DNA from: Lota lota
Taxonomy: Eukaryota; Chordata; Actinopteri; Gadiformes; Lotidae
Length of the DNA stretch: 64,000 nucleotides
NCBI GenBank assembly: GCA_026745465.1
Contig: JACYXH010000816.1
Location: forward strand, 1,020,001-1,084,000
Reading direction: 5' to 3'
Shown: positions 40,060 through 52,794 of the stretch, in pieces
How the letters are laid out: each line of letters starts with the position of its first letter
How positions within the stretch are numbered: position 1 is the first letter of the stretch
The notes under the pieces: generated by a model
Seen by the model: the letters and a program-made list of their open reading frames with translations, nothing else
The model's database searches: none
Told to the model about the DNA's origin: nothing
Position numbers and translations under genes: made by a program

Positions 40060-40089
<30 letters not shown>
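40060..40089. repeat. G30 homopolymer
   Basis: About 30 uninterrupted G on the plus strand. Confidence 0.85.
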
Positions 40090-40090
<1 letters not shown>

Positions 40091-40380
40091 GCTCATGATG
40101 TGCACAGGGCGCCACTTGGTGTAAGGTTTTCCGGACGGTTGCCTGGGTAACGGAGGCGTGGTCGGGCTTGGCTGCGAAGACCGGACATCCAGGGTTGGCT
40201 TTGCAGCAGCCAGATGGGTGGAAGGTGATTTCCCTGTCTGGCTCCCATTCCATGTCCATCCCCTGACCCAGCATCCCCTCTTTGTTTGTGCAAACACCGC
40301 CAAAAGCCTTGGTTTAATCCGGAATTAGAGAGCTAGTTTCCATGGCTCCTGGCAGGAGGGTTAACCAGCCTTGTACTGTC

Positions 40381-41410
40381 CTTATTCATAAAGGTTCCTT
40401 GAGAAGCCCTTGTGTAATATCTGGCGTCAGAGTGCACTTTGCTGCTGCTGGCCATGTCTATGTCCATGTCCAGACTGGCCACTGGTGGTGGCCACAGATG
40501 TCATCTTAGGGTCTCTGGGAGCTATCCAGATCAGGTTGCCCTGAGCTGCAAGGAGAAGACAGAACACATTCCAAGAGTTTGCTGTTAAAGTCAAAATAGC
40601 CACGGTGGCAGTGACATCACTTACAACCATTTGCTTGTATGTTAGGCCTTAGATGGGATATTAAATGGAACATTTCCAACAGAAATACACACACTGTTAT
40701 CCAGTAAGTAAGTGTGTTTGTCAGTATCCATGTTGGTAAGGAGACTGCCTCATTCCTCCCTGAGCAGGTACCCTGTGTGATTCTGATCCGGGGTCAGAGC
40801 CTTGGATGGTGGTTGAGGAGGCATGGCCAAAGTTCACTAGAGCTGGGTCCTACTGTGTTGCACTGCCCTTTATTCATAAAGATTCCTTGAGCGGGTCTCA
40901 TGTAGAATATGGCGTCACACTGGTCTGGCGGTGGCATGGCCAAGGCTCATTGCAGTCGAGTTCAACTGCATGAAAACCCCCCTGAGCAGACTCTGTGTCT
41001 ATTTGGCTGGTGCTACCGGCCACCATGCAGTCATGCAACATGCTGGCCATGTCTATGACCGTAGACTGGCCACCGGTGGAAGCAACCGTCGTGCTATTGG
41101 GGCGTCTTTGAGCTGTCCATGTCAGGTATCCCTGAACTGACAGCCCGGGACGGGCTGCATTGAGAAGACCGAACACAAGTCTATAGTGTTTGATGTCTGC
41201 TATTAAAGTGACGGCAGCACCACTTTGGCACGATCCTTAACTTGTATGTGGGGCCTCAGATGTCTTGGATGGGCCATTATATGGAACATTTCAAACAGAA
41301 AACATGTAGCTCTCAACGACACCTGCATAGCATAGACATAACGGGGTTATCCAGTGAATGCCAGTGTGTATCAATATCCACGTTAGTTAGAATACGTCTG
41401 TCCTTACTTT
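40381..41410. repeat. Diverged tandem duplication (about 0.5 kb units)
   Basis: Segments 40381-40740 and 40863-41410 share, in order, TTATTCATAAAG-TTCCTTGAG, TGGCGTCA, CTGGCCATGTCTATG, GACTGGCCAC-GGTGG, TCAGGT-CCCTGA-CTG, GAGAAGAC-GAACACA, TTAAAGT, TTATCCAGT and TATCCA. The second copy has an extra block of about 120 bp. Divergence implies an old duplication or adjacent copies of one repeat. No open frame is shared. Confidence 0.6.
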
Positions 41411-41828
41411 CCATTGCTGTGACTGGCTGATTCTCTTGAGCTTAGCTTAGCGACGCATAAGTCAGATTGGTACCAATGTAACTACAAAACAGTAGTGATT
41501 GGTCCTGATTATCCAGAAATATTATATCCCTGACTCAACACATGCGGAATAGACAGTGTTTCCATACTGTTGCATATTGCTTAAGACAATCGTTACACTT
41601 TTATCATCTAAAGTTTTAAACCAGAAATAATAAATATGTATAATTATCAACTGTTTTATATATAACTAATAATAACATTATACTCTTATAATGTAGTACT
41701 GGGGAACCAAATGGTTACGTCTCTAACTGAATCAAAGAAATGTATTTTAATTATCTTCTAATAACGTTTCTAATAATGTTTCCCGATCGATGTTCCTAGT
41801 GTCCTGGGATCTAGCACGGAGGCCATTG

Positions 41829-41830
<2 letters not shown>

Positions 41831-41864
<34 letters not shown>

Positions 41865-42030
41865 ATCCATGCACATGTATTTTATGTGGCTCAAGTTATA
41901 TTTTCAAACTAATGAGCACTGCTTCCCTACAGGACACACACACGCGCGTTTGCGCGCACACACACACACACACACACACTCAGGCATACACACACACACA
42001 CACACACACACACTCAGGCATACACACACA
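41831..42030. repeat. (GT)n then (CA)n tracts
   Basis: (GT)n 41831-41861 and (CA)n 41936-42030. The latter is interrupted by two CTCAGGCATA spacers about 40 bp apart. Confidence 0.92.
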
Positions 42031-42096
42031 GTTCATAGGTCATAAAGTGTCGCTCTCCTCCCGGAGCTGTCAACAATCCTGAAACATAATAATCCA

Positions 42097-42188
42097 CCCC
42101 CCCCCCCCCCCCCCCCCCCCGCACACACACACCCATCCCGCTCCCACACACACACATCCCGCTCCCACACACACACACACATCCCGCT

Positions 42189-42225
<37 letters not shown>

Positions 42226-42785
42226 CCCGCTCCCCCACACACACACACACACACACATCCCGCTCCCACACACACACACACACACACACATCCCGCTCCC
42301 CCACACACACACACACACACACATCCCGCTCCCCCACACACACACACCCATCCCGCTCCCACACACACACACACACACCCATACCGCTCCCCCACACACA
42401 CACACACACACCCCTCCCGCTCCCCCACACACACACACCCATCCCGCTCCCCTACACACACACACACACATCCCGCTCCCACACACACACACACACACAC
42501 ATCCCGCTCCCCCCCACACACACACACCCATCCCGCTCCCCTACACACACACACACACATCCCGCTCCCACACACACACACACACACACATCCCGCTCCC
42601 CCACACACACACCCATCCCGCTCCCCCCCACACACACACACCCATCCCGCTTCCCCCCCCACACACACACATCCCGCTCCCACACACATACACACACATC
42701 CCGCTCCCACACACACACACACACACACACATCCCGCTCCCCCACACACACACACACACCCCTCCCGCTCCCCCCCCCCACACAC
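42097..42785. repeat. C24 tract and variable (CA)n-ATCCCGCTCCC compound satellite
   Basis: A run of about 24 C leads into roughly two dozen units. Each consists of CATCCCGCTCCC (or CCCATCCCGCTCCC) followed by (CA)n of differing length. The unit length varies from about 20 to 40 bp because the CA tract varies. Minus-strand Cys/Val/Gly frames of up to 263 codons are artefacts. Confidence 0.93.
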
Positions 42786-42889
42786 AGATGCGATGGCTAC
42801 ACCCACCCCCATACAGATGACCATGGGATATTGGAGTTATTGCTCTGCGACAGCTCAGAGGACCCTGGACAGGATACAGGATTACCGTT

Positions 42890-42921
42890 CACCCACCCAC
42901 CCTGGACAGGGTGGGTGGGTG
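42890..42921. repeat. Perfect inverted repeat, 15-bp arms, 2-nt loop
   Basis: The arm CACCCACCCACCCTG (42890-42904) and its exact reverse complement (42907-42921) flank GA. It sits 100 bp after the compound satellite. It could extrude as a hairpin, and one strand is G-rich. Confidence 0.9.
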
Positions 42922-42924
42922 GAC

Positions 42925-44050
42925 GTTTGGAAAGGGGGGGGGTAGCGGGGTAGCTTGAGCTGAGCAGAGGCGACAGCCTGTGTTCACACTGCAGGGAAAT
43001 GCCTCCGTGTTATTTTATTAAAGAGGTTTTTGCATGTACTCACTACTCACTACTACAGATGACACGCGTGACGCCAAAACAGAAGAAAAGGAGCTGTTTG
43101 AAGACCATGAGGCCAAATAAACAACATGGGTTACAAAGCATGTCCCATTTAATGAAGATGCTCACATTATATATTTTTATATGCATTTACTGACCTTATT
43201 AAAAGCATGTGTATTTACTCAGCCAGTATGTGATCTACTGGATGTGCTATGGAGTTATAAATGATTATGATCTAGCCTTTAACCTAAACGCTGAAAACAT
43301 TAAGACAGTTTACACACGTTTAACTAGCTTTCCAGAATATATATTTTTGTAGTGCGTGTTATTTGTTTATGACATGAACAGCACTCATCCACGGAAGAAA
43401 AATGTGCGATAAACTTTATGCTCCATTGACTTTATGTGATCGCTCGGTTCATTTAAAGTTTACGGTGTTATTCTGCACGATCAACAAGCTCGTCAGAGAA
43501 AAGCCGTCCGGCTGTGTTCTGAGAAAGTGGGACTTCCTTCTCTGCAGGACGAGGAGGGAGAAGATGCATGCTGGGAATCAAAACTAGGAGGTTTCTCAAG
43601 CTCTCTGCGATGTAACGTACAGGAGTGGCTCCTCGGAGCTGTTCCCCTAACTCCTGCCTGGCTCCAAAACAACCACAGCTAACTTCCAAATCTGCCCAAG
43701 CAGCTGTGCTGTCTCCCACCTAAATCCCCCTAGATCCCGAGATAAGTCCAGTCAACGGAAACAGAGAGGCAGCTCCTCTGTGCCGCCTTAACTGATACAT
43801 CGATAGCTTCGTTCAGTGTATCGTCTCATGACTCAAACAATATGTATTTATTTATTATTTTATACTTTTTTATTTTTTAACAAAAGTTCTTGGATGTCGC
43901 CGATCTGACAGTTCATCCATTTGATAAAAGTTTTCTAATTTGTGTGCTTTGTTTTGCTATGGTGAATGCAGTATGGGGTATCAGGACGTTTCTACTGACA
44001 CTGCAGGGTGGGACGGAGACTTAATGAAAATATTCTCCCTGGAAAATCGT
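42925..44050. other. Non-coding stretch
   Basis: Unique sequence with a short G run near 42936-42944. No gene is recognisable. Confidence 0.5.
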
Positions 44051-44058
44051 TAAGTCTC

Positions 44059-44462
44059 CACACACACACAAAGACAGACACACACACAAAGACAGAAACA
44101 CAGATACACACACACACACACACAGACAGATACACAAACACACACACACAAAGACAGACACACAGATACACACACACACAGACAGATACACAAAGACAGA
44201 CACACAGATACACACACACAAAGACAGACACACACACACAAAGACTGACACACACACACAAAGACAGACACACACACAAAGACAGACACACACAAAGACA
44301 GACACACAGATACACACACACACAAAGACTAACACACACACACACAAAAACAGACACACACACAAAGACAGACACACACACACAGAGATGCACACACATA
44401 CACAGACACACACACACAAAGACAGACACACACACAGACAGATGCACACATACACACACACA
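44059..44462. repeat. (CA)n/CAAAGACAGA compound microsatellite
   Basis: About 400 bp of CA tracts punctuated by AAAGACAGA and GATACA motifs. Long open frames on both strands follow from the composition. Confidence 0.92.
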
Positions 44463-44851
44463 GGGCAGGGGCCGCTAATGGTGAAGACTAAACGGTAAAC
44501 ATTGTATCATCACACCCATAGTTTACGGCCATCAAATCAATGGCCTAAGAAACTGGCCTGAAAAAAGCAGAGACAAGCACATGCTTCAAAAAGAGGTAGG
44601 TTGAGCAAATGTTTTCCTTCAAATTGTACCCAATATCTGGATAAGGATAAGGATAGGATAAGTTGGCATTGCCCGAAAAATTAATTAAGGAAAATAAAGC
44701 AACACTTACAAAGATTGATTGGATGACATTTCAGCGTTATTAAACAGCAATATCCCAGCAAACCCACAAGGGGAGGTTGTAAATCGTTTGAATGATGAAC
44801 ACATAGTGTTCAAGGTACGTGGGAGCTATGACTGACCCGCTGAACAACTTG

Positions 44852-44947
44852 ATATGGATTTCACTAGAGAGAGAGTATATACTCTCTCTCTCTCTCTCTC
44901 TCTCTCTCGCTCTCGCTCTCGCTCTCTCTCTCTAGTGAAATCCATAT
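44852..44947. repeat. Perfect 24-bp inverted repeat around a (CT)n loop
   Basis: The left arm 44852-44875 (begins ATATGGATTTCACTAG) is the exact reverse complement of 44924-44947. The loop is TATATA plus (CT)n with three CG-containing interruptions. The GA side of the left arm pairs with the CT tract. It lies 77 bp left of the foldback transposon. Confidence 0.9.
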
Positions 44948-45023
44948 AATCCATAAATCCATATCTATCTATCTATCTATATGGAATGGTATATATATAC
45001 CATTAATTCTACCATGTGTTCCT

Positions 45024-46366
45024 GGTATCACTTTAGAATAAATGCAACTTTTAAGTATTAATGAAGTAGTAGTACATAGTGAATTTATCATCATTCATTT
45101 ATAATAATTGTTTCTACATGAACATGCATTAGTAAGCAATTCATAATCAGCTACAAATGACTAATAAGATGATGAGATAATGGTTTATACTATTATTTAT
45201 AAAGCGTAATTTAATAAGTTATCAACTATTTACAATGTTTGAATAATGCTGTATAAACTTTTCAAAATGATGGATGTCTTTTGTCTTTTGTTTGAGCTCA
45301 TCTGAAGTGTGGACTAGCTATGCCTTGCTACGAATTCATAAACGACACGCTAAGGCTAAATTGATCGATTGAGGTAGTTAGAAAGCACTAGTCAAGACTT
45401 TTGTGTGGGCTCATCTCCCTATGAAGCATGTACAAATGACATCGTTATGTTTCTAAAAGAACCTTTCCACGGAGAAAGCCCTCTCTGCAGAACCAACAGC
45501 GCTATTTGCTGCTCCGCCGAGACACCAGCTATGATCTTGTCTTAAGCTTATAATTGACATTTCAATTCACATGACATAATATCATTTCCAAAACGACATC
45601 ACTACGTCAGCTTTCTATGGTAACTCACATCCCTTGCATGGGGTCCAGGATGATGACAAACAGCTCTGTCGACTGCGCCACCTAGATGCTGGATATGACG
45701 CAGTTGGAAGGTTACAGTTAACATTACAATTCCCATGCCGTGATAAGGTTTCCAAACTGACATCATTACATGATGAGGGGTGTCCATGAACACCCCTCTC
45801 ACCTGACCTGAACCCGGGCACAGTTGATGACCATCGGCTCCACTGCAGCACAGAGACGCCAGCTAAGATCTGGTCAGGGGTTGTACTTTACATCACAAAA
45901 GCAAATGACATTGTTACCTTTCCAAAAACGCATCATTGCCAAATCCTAACCACTTCTATGTTACTGGAACTCAACACCTCCATTACACCAAATACATCAT
46001 GTCATGTTACTAGGTATTTAGAAACAACATAAAGGCTTTGAGTCTTAACTGAGTATTGGTACTGCTGCAATAGCACTTGAGGCATTTACAACCTTTAAAT
46101 GTCATTTATAAATGCTTATCCTCACTTTAGATGAGCTCACACTAAAGTCTTAACCCATGCTCCTTGACTACCTGAACTTATCATGAATTGTCTCCATTAT
46201 CTCATTAATCTACACATAGTTCAATGTAAACCGTAACAATTATGACATGTTTACTAATGAGTATTCAGGTAGCAACAATTAATGATAAATTCTGAATTGG
46301 TGTTGAATTCACTATGTAGAACTACTTTATTAATGCTTTAAAGTTGCAGTAATTGTAAAGTGCTAC
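45024..46366. mobile_element. Foldback DNA transposon with long terminal inverted repeats (about 1.34 kb)
   Basis: The left arm (45024-45313) and the reverse complement of the right arm (46120-46366) align over about 250-290 bp with gaps. Shared blocks in order are TGCAACTTT, ATTAATGAAGTAG/ATTAATAAAGTAG, TACATAGTGAATT, CATTAGTAA, GAGATAATGG and GAGCTCATCT. The interior (45470-45930) holds degenerate repeats around GAGAC-CCAGCTA-GATCT-GTC and TTTCCAAA-CGACATCA. No transposase is seen and no clean target duplication was found. Confidence 0.7.
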
Positions 46367-47069
46367 TGTGCTGATCCATTTCATGCTTCTTCTACCTTCA
46401 TTTCTATGTTTGCGTGTATGTCTTTACAGTGGCGTACTCCGTATGCAGTGCACAGGTGCAGACAACAGTATTTATTCACAGCTTGCCAGAGATACAAACA
46501 CAAGAATCAACCCTGAGTGCTGAACGTGGTGAAAGCGATTCTGCGGTGCACTTAAACGGAGGGGTGTATCAAGGGAGTGAGGACAACGGTCATTCATTCA
46601 CTAATGAGGGACAGGTGCGAGTGATCAGTAGTCCTTTATTGCAAGTGTTTTGTGTAAACGTGAATTTATCCTCAGCGAGCAGACAAATGATGGTTAGTGT
46701 CAAAACAACCAAACAAACAGCTGTCCCCCCTAAAATGCCCTTTTATTAGACTCACAGAGTAATGGTGTGTGTAGAGAGAATTCAGAAATTTTTTTATCGT
46801 ATTTGCAGATGTGACAATTATACGTTATATTTTTGTCCAGAACAGAACATTGGATATTTGACTGGTGGAAGATTCAACTTTAATGAACAGATGCCACATT
46901 TCTTACCGATATAATTACATTTCCATCGAGTAATGCACAAATATCTTCTAGCAAACAGTTTGTAGGCTTTGTGCCAAGCGTCTCTGTCTTCTAGTACATT
47001 TGCACGTTGTAAAAGAGGTTCAAGATCTAGTTTAGAAATAACTTTTGTATGGCTCGCTGTTAACACTGG

Positions 47070-47095
47070 CTCTCTCTCTCTCTCTCTCTCTCTCA
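47070..47095. repeat. (TC)n microsatellite
   Basis: A short (TC)n of about 12 units in otherwise unique sequence. Confidence 0.93.
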
Positions 47096-48062
47096 GGCAG
47101 ATGTAAAATTAAACCTTCTATTAGGCTATAATAAGTGTTATGTACGCTTTGTTGCATCTTGACTTTAATGCCTAACCATGCAGCCGTTTGTCAACCACTA
47201 AAGTTAAACAAACCACAACATCAGAGGGGGAAAAGCCACAGGCCCATGTCACATTAGATTTGCTGTGCAAAGGTTGGCACAGTAACTGTCCATTTGGTTT
47301 AGTGTGTACCTAAATATTGACATGATTTGTGTATCATTCTATTGTCCACGGTTATTGAATTTGTGTATTTTATTTCAAGACACAAGTATCACGGTATTCT
47401 GAATTATTGGGTTAGTGTGTGTTTTTATATTCGTATTGTGTAAGCTGTGAGCAACAAATGCACCTTGACAAATAAGGGGGATTAATGTATGTTACAATAG
47501 AGACCAACACTGCAGTTGAAGAATTCAGCTCAAAAAACTAAATCGGCAAATCACACGGTTGGATTTAGCTGTCCCAAATGAAAAACAAAGTTCAGTTCAG
47601 TTCAATCAATGTCATTCTTCAAATTGTCCAAAGTCCAAACAAAAATAGCATTCAAAATACAAAAATACATAAAAACGTTCAAATTAAACTAAAAAGCTAA
47701 AAAATAATTGTCTGCTCACACTGAGTATACAACAGCAAACCGTACAGAAAAAGGAAAAAATGAAACGTAATCAATATTTAATAAAAGTGGTTTGATATCC
47801 GTGTCAGGAGAGGAGTTAGAGTCAATCCAGAGGTTAGTAATCAAGAGTTTGATGCAAGTCAATATAATTCAAGGTAGCCGTTGTTTGATTAAAGAGAAGA
47901 CTGAAGCTTTCAAGAACAAATACAAGGAAGTCAAATATATTGTGTCAGCAAAAGCAATCACTGTTCCAAACACACTGGCTGTGTATCAATTAGTCAACCT
48001 TTGCCTTAAATCACGCCATATTTAGGCACGATATAAGTCACTATGGAAATGTGAGTGTTTGG

Positions 48063-48330
48063 TTCCCTAAATAGTGCATTACATTACACCGTTGTGTTCC
48101 ATGAGTGTACAACAGATGCGTACTTATTTCTGCACTGTTTCCCATGATGCATAGTGTTTTCTATTGTCATCAGATTTATCCAATATAGGGTTATTTATGC
48201 ACATTAGCTGTCAAGGAGGGAAATCCATCGTGCGTCGGCTTGTTTGTGCAACCAACACACGTCATGTCGATCGACTTTGGGCGCATTATCGTGTCCAAAT
48301 GCAACCCATACTTATTCCCTAAATAGTGCA
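48063..48330. repeat. 16-bp direct repeat pair bounding about 250 bp
   Basis: TTCCCTAAATAGTGCA occurs exactly at 48063-48078 and 48315-48330. The motif resembles the TTCCCTATATAGTGCAC motif of dispersed repeats in salmonids and other teleosts. These may be two fragments of one family or the ends of one element. Confidence 0.5.
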
Positions 48331-49246
48331 CCATCTAGAGAAAAGCAAAAGTGAGCCAAGTCAAACACAGCCACTGCTTTCCCCCCACGCTCCCTAAACT
48401 ACAGATCCCATAAGCCCCGTCACCAGCCACTGCACTCACCCCACAGTCATGTGACTTCTACAGGTTTTTCTTCTCAAGTGGCAACAATAAACAATGTTCA
48501 ACATTTATCAGTATGATCAGGTTAGCCTTGCAAGGAATTGTAGTTAAAACCCTTCATTTATTTAGATGTTGCACTGTCACTGATCAATTTAGGGTTTAAT
48601 GAATGCATTCATCATAGGGCATCACTGCTAGTAGTTACCTTAACATGATGAGCATATTGTGCTACTAAAAGCATCACAATATATTCATATATCTAATATC
48701 CATTCCTGGAAGGAGGTATCCCTCTTTCTTTATTTCGTCTCTTCCAAAGGCTTCTTCCATGATAATTAAGGGAGTTTGTCCTTGCTCTTTGGGGTGCTAG
48801 GGTCATGGGGGTGTGCCTTGACTGGACTTAACACATTGAACAACAACAGCTGAGCTGTGAGCCACGCCCTAAACACGAATGCTTGCCAGTGCCAAGCAGT
48901 ATTTCCTCTCTCTCTCCTTTACATTAGGAAAAGAAAAACAAGCATTGACTTTGTGTGCCCTGAGGATTAAGGACTCATCTGTACACACGTCGATCTCATT
49001 AGTTTGGTCAAACAGAAGCTGTGAGTGGGAGCCACTCCGTGTCTTTCAGCTCCATGACCGGCTGGTGGCTGGCTGTCCTCGTGCACTTCATCCCCGTTTT
49101 CCTGATCAGGTAGTACTTTCTTAAATGTGTATTGTGGGAAGTTGTGTTCTATGAACACTCCTTAGGCTCCCATGTGTGTCAACAGGTATGCCCCGCCTAA
49201 CACCATCTGTATTGGCCTCCTACCCTCCATCTCAGTGCCGTACTCT

Positions 49247-49247
<1 letters not shown>

Positions 49248-49345
<98 letters not shown>

Positions 49346-49412
49346 CGTGTGTATGTGTATGTGTATGTGTATGCACGTATTATAGAGGGAAAGAAAGAGA
49401 GAGAGAGAGAGT
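49248..49412. repeat. (GT)n about 95 bp, then (GTAT) and (GA)n
   Basis: A long (GT)n grades into GTGTAT repeats near 49350-49372. A (GA)n tract follows at 49388-49411. Confidence 0.95.
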
Positions 49413-49480
49413 AAGGGCATATATGTACATATATTTCTGGCTTGTCGAGATTCATATCAACTTAATATCGTGGACCACGA

Positions 49481-49614
49481 AGTACGCTTAAATGCCACAC
49501 AAACTGACTTGAAGTACGCTGAAATGCCACACAAACTGACTTGAAGTAAGCTTAAATGCCACACAAACTGACTTGAAGTAAGCTTAAATGCCACACAAAC
49601 TGACTTGAAGTAAG
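49481..49614. repeat. 31-bp minisatellite, about 4 copies
   Basis: Unit AAATGCCACACAAACTGACT plus TGAAGTAAGCT, with AAGTACGCT variants in the first two copies. Confidence 0.9.
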
Positions 49615-50176
49615 CGGGCATTAAAAATGTCTCTAAAGAGCGGGATGGGGTGTATTTGACTTTGTCTTTTGTAAACTAATCACTGCTGCTTGTCATGCTG
49701 GCCCACTCCTTTCATGCAGGTCTTTTTCTGCAACCCTTCAAAAAAAGGTTCACGAGACCCAACCGCAGCACAGACCAGCGGGCAGAAGGAGACGACGTGA
49801 CGACATTGGGACCCGACCAGGGCGTGGTGTCAGCTCCGGGGCGTCGCTGTGATGGGAAACCCGGCCGAGCAGCGTTTCCATGTCAATGGGACAACGCCGC
49901 AGAGTACGGCACACTTCAATCCCCGCCAAAGCACCCTCCCTCCCCTCTTCCCACCCACACCGCCTCCATCCCCCAAAAAGGGCATGGGAGTATTAAGAAT
50001 AAATACAAATCAATAAGCTAGCGTGGTTCTCTGGCTCCGGCTGTAAGGGATGAGTTCCCCGCTGGCGGAGCGAGGACTGGAGGGACAGAGCGTTAAGGCA
50101 TTTATTGACGGCCCGCGTCGGCAAGGTGCGCTGCAGTAAGCCCATTTCTGAAGCGCACCACCATCTCAAGAGGGTG

Positions 50177-50259
50177 GTCCTCCTCTCCTTCTCTCCTCCT
50201 CTCCTCCTCTCCTCCTCTCCTCCTCTCCTCCTCTCCTCCTCTCCTCCTCTCCTCCTCAT
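50177..50259. repeat. 8-bp CCTCCTCT repeat
   Basis: About ten near-perfect copies of an 8-bp pyrimidine unit. Confidence 0.92.
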
Positions 50260-50391
50260 TCCTCACTCGGGCTACTAGACATGGCGGTGCGTCTATCTAG
50301 TTGCACGTAGTCCACACAAGCTCCATTCCGTCCGCTAGGAATGGCTGCCGGCTAGTTTGTCGGTGTGTTGTTGTTGGTGTGTGTTGGTGCT

Positions 50392-50397
<6 letters not shown>

Positions 50398-50423
<26 letters not shown>
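50398..50423. repeat. (GT)n microsatellite
   Basis: About 13 GT units. Confidence 0.93.
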
Positions 50424-50425
<2 letters not shown>

Positions 50426-50903
50426 CCATTCGTTAAATGTAAACCCCAGGATAAATGAAGGCGGAGGACATGCATGTGTTCTTTTGGGTTCAAATGCATA
50501 CACTTCTTACACTTGGCAAATGCTCTGCTAAGGTTTGCGACTTCCTGCAACAACAAAAAAGAAATCTATTTTCTAGATTGGTCGTTTTTGATTGGCTGCG
50601 CACCTTGCTTGAGCGAGTGTGATAGGAGGTTTGACAATGCCCGGCACTTGCTCGTATGAACCCGGGATGTGTCCTTTCACTCAAACCTATTCGTCCCCCA
50701 CGCCATTTGTCATTTACCTTCCTGGGCGGAAGTTTACATTTTAGTTACTTACCTTTGAATAGTGACCAGCTGGATGGCCGGCCAACTGTTGGTTTGTATT
50801 AATATAGCGTATGAATGCTGGTGCTGGTGTCGGAAGAGCAGAGTCCGAACAAAGTCATCAGACTGCAGGCCGACCTCAGCGACTGCAGCCACTCCAGCGT
50901 CCT

Positions 50904-51618
50904 GGTACATCACCTTTAACCCATAGCGAACACATCAGGTACATCACCTTTAACCCATAGCGAACACATCAGGTACATCACCTTTAACCCATAGCGAACA
51001 CATCAGGTACATCACCTTTAACCCATAGCGAACACATCAGGTACATCACCTTTAACCCATAGCGAACACATCAGGTACATCACCTTTAACCCATAGCGAA
51101 CACATCAGGTACATCACCTTTAACCCATAGCGAACACGTCAGGTACATCACCTTTAACCCATAGCGAACACATCAGGTACATCACCTTTAACCCATAGCG
51201 AACACATCAGGTACATCACCTTTAACCCATAGCGAACACATCAGGTACATCACCTTTAACCCATAGCGAACACGTCAGGTACATCACCTTTAACCCATAG
51301 CGAACACGTCAGGTACATCACCTTTAACCCATAGCGAACACATCAGGTACATCACCTTTAACCCATAGCGAACACATCAGGTACATCACCTTTAACCCAT
51401 AGCGAACACATCAGGTACATCACCTTTAACCCATAGCGAACACGTCAGGTACATCACCTTTAACCCATAGCGAACACGTCAGGTACATCACCTTTAACCC
51501 ATAGCGAACACATCAGGTACATCACCTTTAACCCATAGCGAACACATCAGGTACATCACCTTTAACCCATAGCGAACACATCAGGTACATCACCTTTAAC
51601 CTATAGCGAACACATCAG
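50904..51618. repeat. 34-bp minisatellite, 21 copies, with a 5-unit higher-order period
   Basis: Unit GGTACATCACCTTTAACCCA plus TAGCGAACACATCA. Copies 7, 11, 12, 16 and 17 carry ACGTC instead of ACATC, and the last copy has CCTATAG. The 11-12/16-17 pattern indicates duplication of a 170-bp block. It lies about 2 kb upstream of slitrk2. Confidence 0.95.
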
Positions 51619-51759
51619 GTGGAAAAAGGAAGTAGGTGTGAACCAGTGACGCTGACAAACTCGGTTTATCCATCAGTAAGGTGTGTGTTTGGAGGTCCGA
51701 GGATGAGCGAGCTGCCAGAACTACAAATCTAATTTCACAATAAACACTGGAGAAGGAGT

Positions 51760-51948
51760 ATAGGACCTATATAGTATAGGACTATGTAGCTACTGTATAC
51801 AGACAGTATATACAATATATATATATAAAGTATATATATATATATGCACGGATAGTATATGCAATATATACATATACAGATGTGCAATCATTCACAATAT
51901 TTTGTCCAATCATACCACACACACACACACACACACACACGTGTGTGG
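51760..51948. repeat. AT-rich (TA)n segments and short (CA)n
   Basis: Repeated TATAGGAC and TATATA segments with a recurring ATAGTATATGCAATATATA-like motif (51800-51880), then (CA)n at 51917-51940 followed by GTGTGTGG. Confidence 0.85.
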
Positions 51949-52501
51949 CTCAATATTCAAGATGGATCAATGTATGACAAATAAATCCCACATGAATTCA
52001 CCTGTGAGACACACACTTATATGAACGTTTAGATGTACACGTGAATGTCAGAAGTAGTAGGAGTATAAATACGGAGACATGGATATTGTAGGAAGAAAAA
52101 GAAGGTCGGGGAAAAAATGCATCTTATTACTCCGCCTAGTGGCGTCATGCGTATAGAAACCAACCTTTCCAAACAGCAACGCAGTCGCCTGGCGATTTAA
52201 GTTGAGATTTGTAAACGATCAGTCCATCTAGACGTGCATGAGTGTTACTAGGAGAACGTATAGGACAGCCACAAAATATTCACATTTCCGACGTGGTTTT
52301 GCTGACAGTAATACTACTTGATCTAAATCTCCATTATGCTAAATTGTCACCGGGTAAACGCAATCTCCATGATTATATTTAGATTTGAATTGCGGGGAAA
52401 AATAATACTTAAACTTTCAATAAATACAGCTTAAGACATTCATCCAGTCTCTATTCTGCCCGTTTTCTGGCTATACCGGTGATGTAACAGTCTCTCGGCA
52501 T

Positions 52502-52792
<291 letters not shown>

Positions 52793-52794
<2 letters not shown>

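Larger units (their letters stand above)
46370..49240. other. Non-coding stretch
   Basis: AT-rich unique DNA with one (TC)n (47070) and the 16-bp direct-repeat pair (48063/48315). No supported gene. Confidence 0.5.

Noticed and set aside
42033-42824. 263-codon minus-strand Cys/Val/Gly frame
   Set aside because: It is the translation of (GT)n and GGGAGCGGGAT repeats; the Cys-rich pattern is not a protein family.
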